A DNA stretch of 64,000 nt from Panulirus ornatus (lineage: Eukaryota; Arthropoda; Malacostraca; Decapoda; Palinuridae). The stretch is from assembly GCF_036320965.1 (NCBI RefSeq), contig NC_092226.1, forward strand, positions 20,518,002-20,582,001, given 5' to 3'. The notes beneath the pieces were generated by a model that did no database searches, was not told where the DNA came from, and saw nothing but the letters and a program-made list of their open reading frames with translations. Position numbers and translations under genes: made by a program. Positions 60,846-64,000 of the stretch are shown here, piece by piece (the first letter of the stretch is position 1; each line of letters starts with the position of its first letter).

Positions 60846-61258
60846 ATTGGTTAGGTTTAGTGTAACTGTTGTAGGTTCAGACCCAAGTCTCTCTGGGACG
60901 ACATGATGGTGGGGGTTAGGTGTGGCTTGCGTGTGGCAGGCGCGTATCCAGGACGTGGCCTGGGGAAGGGGCCATATTACGAGCTGGCCATGGTGAAAAC
61001 CTCAGAACAATAGTGGCATGTGAAGAACGCATTGTGGGTTCATTGAATGTTAACTTTGATCACTGATATCAGTTAGGTTCTCATAAACGAGAATACAGTT
61101 ACTGCAGGGGAGTAAGTTTATTATTAGATTGTCAGTGAAGGCTAATTGGATGTTCGATGGCACGAAACAGCTGATAGCAGTGATCAAGGGAAGTTTGTTG
61201 ACGGAAAATGTTGTTGTTATGAACATATGTCAGTGTTGTCGGAAGATGTTGTGCAACA

Positions 61259-61260
<2 letters not shown>
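60846..61260. other. No recognised gene
   Basis: No feature recognised. Confidence 0.35.

Positions 61261-61337
<77 letters not shown>
61261..61337 (+). repeat. (TA)n array
   Basis: About 77 bp of TA. Confidence 0.97.
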
Positions 61338-61340
<3 letters not shown>

Positions 61341-61593
61341 TACACAACTGTGCAGTGTACAGTAGAGCTCTTCCTACCATCACTTGTAGGTCAAGAAGTC
61401 CGCGTACATGCCATGGTAGTCGTGGATTGGAGATGAAAATAGAATGATCTCGTCTGTATGAGGCACTAGTAGCATTGAGAAGCCATCATGCTAATAGTAC
61501 TCGTTAGGTACGTGTGTATTATCATCCTGTTTGTATAGTATGATGAGGGGAGGTCGTCGACGCTTGTGTGGTCCCCCCACCTCTTAAACCTCG

Positions 61594-61624
<31 letters not shown>

Positions 61625-61833
61625 TGGGGGTGGGGTTGGGGGGGTTAAGTACATACAGGAACCCGGAGATAGGCCGCTTGATATGGTCTTCCTGTTTGTT
61701 ACCCAACACTGTGTCTCATTACTGGCTGGTATCAACCGGCTCAAATTTCGTTAAGGGGTCGAGGTAGACCCTGCATGCCAGCCAGTATATATATGTACCT
61801 CCGGCACACTTGCTAAGTTGCTGGAGATTCCGT

Positions 61834-61835
<2 letters not shown>
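61338..61835. other. (GT)n and G-rich tract; no gene
   Basis: A (GT)n array at 61599-61624 is followed by GGGGGTGGGGTTGGGGGGGTT (61625-61645). No gene seen. Confidence 0.5.

Positions 61836-61904
<69 letters not shown>
61836..61904 (+). repeat. (TA)n array
   Basis: About 69 bp of TA on the left of the Penelope-like fragment. Confidence 0.97.
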
Positions 61905-61909
<5 letters not shown>

Positions 61910-62122
61910 AAGGATCAAAATTTTGCGCGCGATCAAGATTGTCCAAAACATGTGATTGTTTTGGACAATCACATGTTTACCAAATGGCGTCCTAGCTTCG
62001 TCTCTTCGATGTATATCAACTGACTGTTATATTTATATCTTGTGTCTCCCCTGATGATGTGATTATTACACGAAAGTGCACTTGGGAACTTTTCGTGTTT
62101 CATTTTCCCCGTGGACTCATAG

Positions 62123-62124
<2 letters not shown>
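61905..62124. mobile_element. Penelope-like terminal fragment with hammerhead-like core
   Basis: It begins 'TTGGAAAGGATCAAAATTTT'. A 13-bp perfect hairpin follows (61938-61950 with 61957-61969). The fragment continues 'ATGGCGTCCTAGCTTCGTCT' and ends 'TTCCCCGTGGACTCATAGGA'. It lies between two (TA)n arrays. The same ends occur at 30555-30624 and 46452-46769. No coding sequence is attached. The assignment is inferred from the embedded hammerhead-like motif and fold-back ends. Confidence 0.6.
62047..62087 (+). ncRNA. Candidate hammerhead ribozyme core
   Basis: Stem I is UCCC (62047-62050) with GGGA (62084-62087). The core CUGAUGA is at 62051-62057. Stem II is GUG (62059-62061) with CAC (62069-62071). 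GAAA is at 62072-62075. Minimal stem III is GU/AC (62076-62081) and the cleavage triplet is CUU with cleavage expected after U 62083. All invariant core bases are present. One extra U (62058) between CUGAUGA and stem II departs from the consensus, and stems II and III are very short, so monomer activity would be weak. Confidence 0.5.

Positions 62125-62196
<72 letters not shown>
62125..62196 (+). repeat. (TA)n array
   Basis: About 72 bp of TA on the right of the Penelope-like fragment. Confidence 0.97.
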
Positions 62197-62199
<3 letters not shown>

Positions 62200-62429
62200 T
62201 GTTACCGGACTCTGTCTGCTTGAGGTTATACCGCGAGTGAAGAGTCACCTTTGGCGTGATTGCATCATCGTCATTTGACAAAACCAGAGTACAGTCGCGT
62301 CAGAGAACTTCCCGCCTCAAAGTAGTCCATCCTGCCCCTCTGCTGCTGAGTGTAACGCAGCCTTGTAGGAGCTCCTGCGAAAAAGGTTTCTCGGTAACAC
62401 CAGCATCGTACGAGGAAGGGCGGCTCGTG

Positions 62430-62625
62430 GGGTAATGGACGTGCTGTCAGTGGACTGAATCAGGGCTTGTGAAGCGTCCGGGGTAAACCATGGGAAGGTC
62501 TGTGGGGCCTGGATGTGGTGGAGTGGGAGTGGTGGTTTCGGTGCATTACATATTGACGGCTGGAGAATTGATGTGAGCAGATGTGGCTTGTCTTCTGTTC
62601 TTGGCTATACATTGCAAACTTAGAA
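62430..62625 (+). mobile_element. LINE-A 3' UTR fragment (long form)
   Basis: 'GGACGTGCTGTCAGTGGACT', 'AGCGTCCGGGGTAAACCATG', 'GGGGCCTGGATGTGGTGGAG' and 'GGTTTCGGTGCATTACATAT' match the region just after the ORF stop in copy 3. No ORF is attached. Confidence 0.8.
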
Positions 62626-62645
62626 AACAGCCGTCAAATATGGGG

Positions 62646-63605
<960 letters not shown>

Positions 63606-63725
63606 ATGGACGAGGGAGTATCTTGCAGTCTGTGTCGAGATGATAACATGAGTGGAATTATCAGTTTATGCTGTACAGGGAAGGGAGGTCACTTGAACTT
63701 TCACAAGTATCCCAGAACTTTATGA
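63606..63725 (+). CDS. Candidate short Cys/His-rich first exon
   Basis: ATG at 63606 (ACAAACATGG context, A at -3, G at +4) opens MDEGVSCSLCRDDNMSGIIS, followed by LCCTGKGGHLNFHKYP. The CxxC, CC and H...H pattern could be the start of a zinc-binding domain. The frame stops at 63725 unless spliced. A GT at 63704 (CACAAGTATCC) could be a donor. No recognised family; the frame is short enough to be chance. Confidence 0.25.
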   Translation: MDEGVSCSLCRDDNMSGIISLCCTGKGGHLNFHKYPRTL

Positions 63726-64000
63726 ACTTATTAATACGTTCAGTATTGTTACTTTCGTCTCGGATTATTACACTTATCCATTACTACGATATTGTACTTT
63801 TTTTTTTTTTACATCGTGTGAAACTCGTTTCTCTCTATGGCTTCTAGTGGTCGTATCTTTGCATGTGTATTGATAAGGTGAGACGAAATGTGCTCTTGAC
63901 TGAACTTCAAAGATGAATGAAGATTTACTCTGTAAGTGAGAAATAGGGTAAGTGATTTTGATGATAGGGCAAGATGGCATTATGGATGATGTACTTATGA
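63726..64000. other. No recognised feature
   Basis: AT-rich sequence with a poly-T tract at 63799-63810. Confidence 0.4.

Overview
The window looks like intergenic and intronic DNA from an animal nuclear genome, most likely an arthropod and plausibly a decapod crustacean. Three things support this: at least 25 long (TA)n arrays, a run of the arthropod telomere motif TTAGG near 60.6 kb, and a dense load of non-LTR retrotransposons and degenerate minisatellites. The species assignment is inference. No bacterial, organellar or viral gene set, rRNA gene, canonical tRNA gene or CRISPR array is visible.

Layout. Two minus-strand exons at 12459-12515 and 463-849 look like the start of one protein-coding gene. 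They carry SUMO-interaction-like motifs and a PCNA-binding (PIP-box-like) motif, and the gene would continue past the left edge. Its presumed 11.6 kb intron holds an old LINE relic (1.8-3.2 kb), a degenerate ~150-bp satellite (3.2-5.87 kb), a nearly intact LINE inserted into that satellite (5.87-8.11 kb), and two more minus-strand LINE relics (8.76-10.4 kb). From 13.9 to 24.2 kb there are alternating (TA)n arrays, copies of a short non-autonomous element (here 'element B'), two long LINE copies and minisatellites. From 24.2 to 30.4 kb the sequence is mostly unannotatable, with degenerate minisatellites. From 30.4 to 40.3 kb there are five further LINE pieces, including the only copy with the endonuclease domain, plus a Jockey-like relic. 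From 40 to 64 kb there are relics of other LINE lineages, a tRNA-derived SINE, several tandem-repeat arrays, further element B copies, and Penelope-like terminal fragments.

Relations among the elements. The dominant family ('LINE-A') is an endonuclease plus reverse transcriptase element of RTE-like type whose 3' ends run into (TA)n. Element B shares its 3' end with LINE-A and apparently part of its 5' end, so it is probably mobilised by LINE-A. Two families of inverted-repeat fragments carry hammerhead-ribozyme-like cores (CUGANGA ... GAAA with a short third stem). One is the fragment family at 30.6, 46.5 and 61.9 kb, and the other is the hairpin at 19.0-19.2 kb. These are the most interesting hidden structures in the window.

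Limits. Everything is judged by eye from sequence and translated frames. Element boundaries are approximate to tens of bases, and clade names are provisional.
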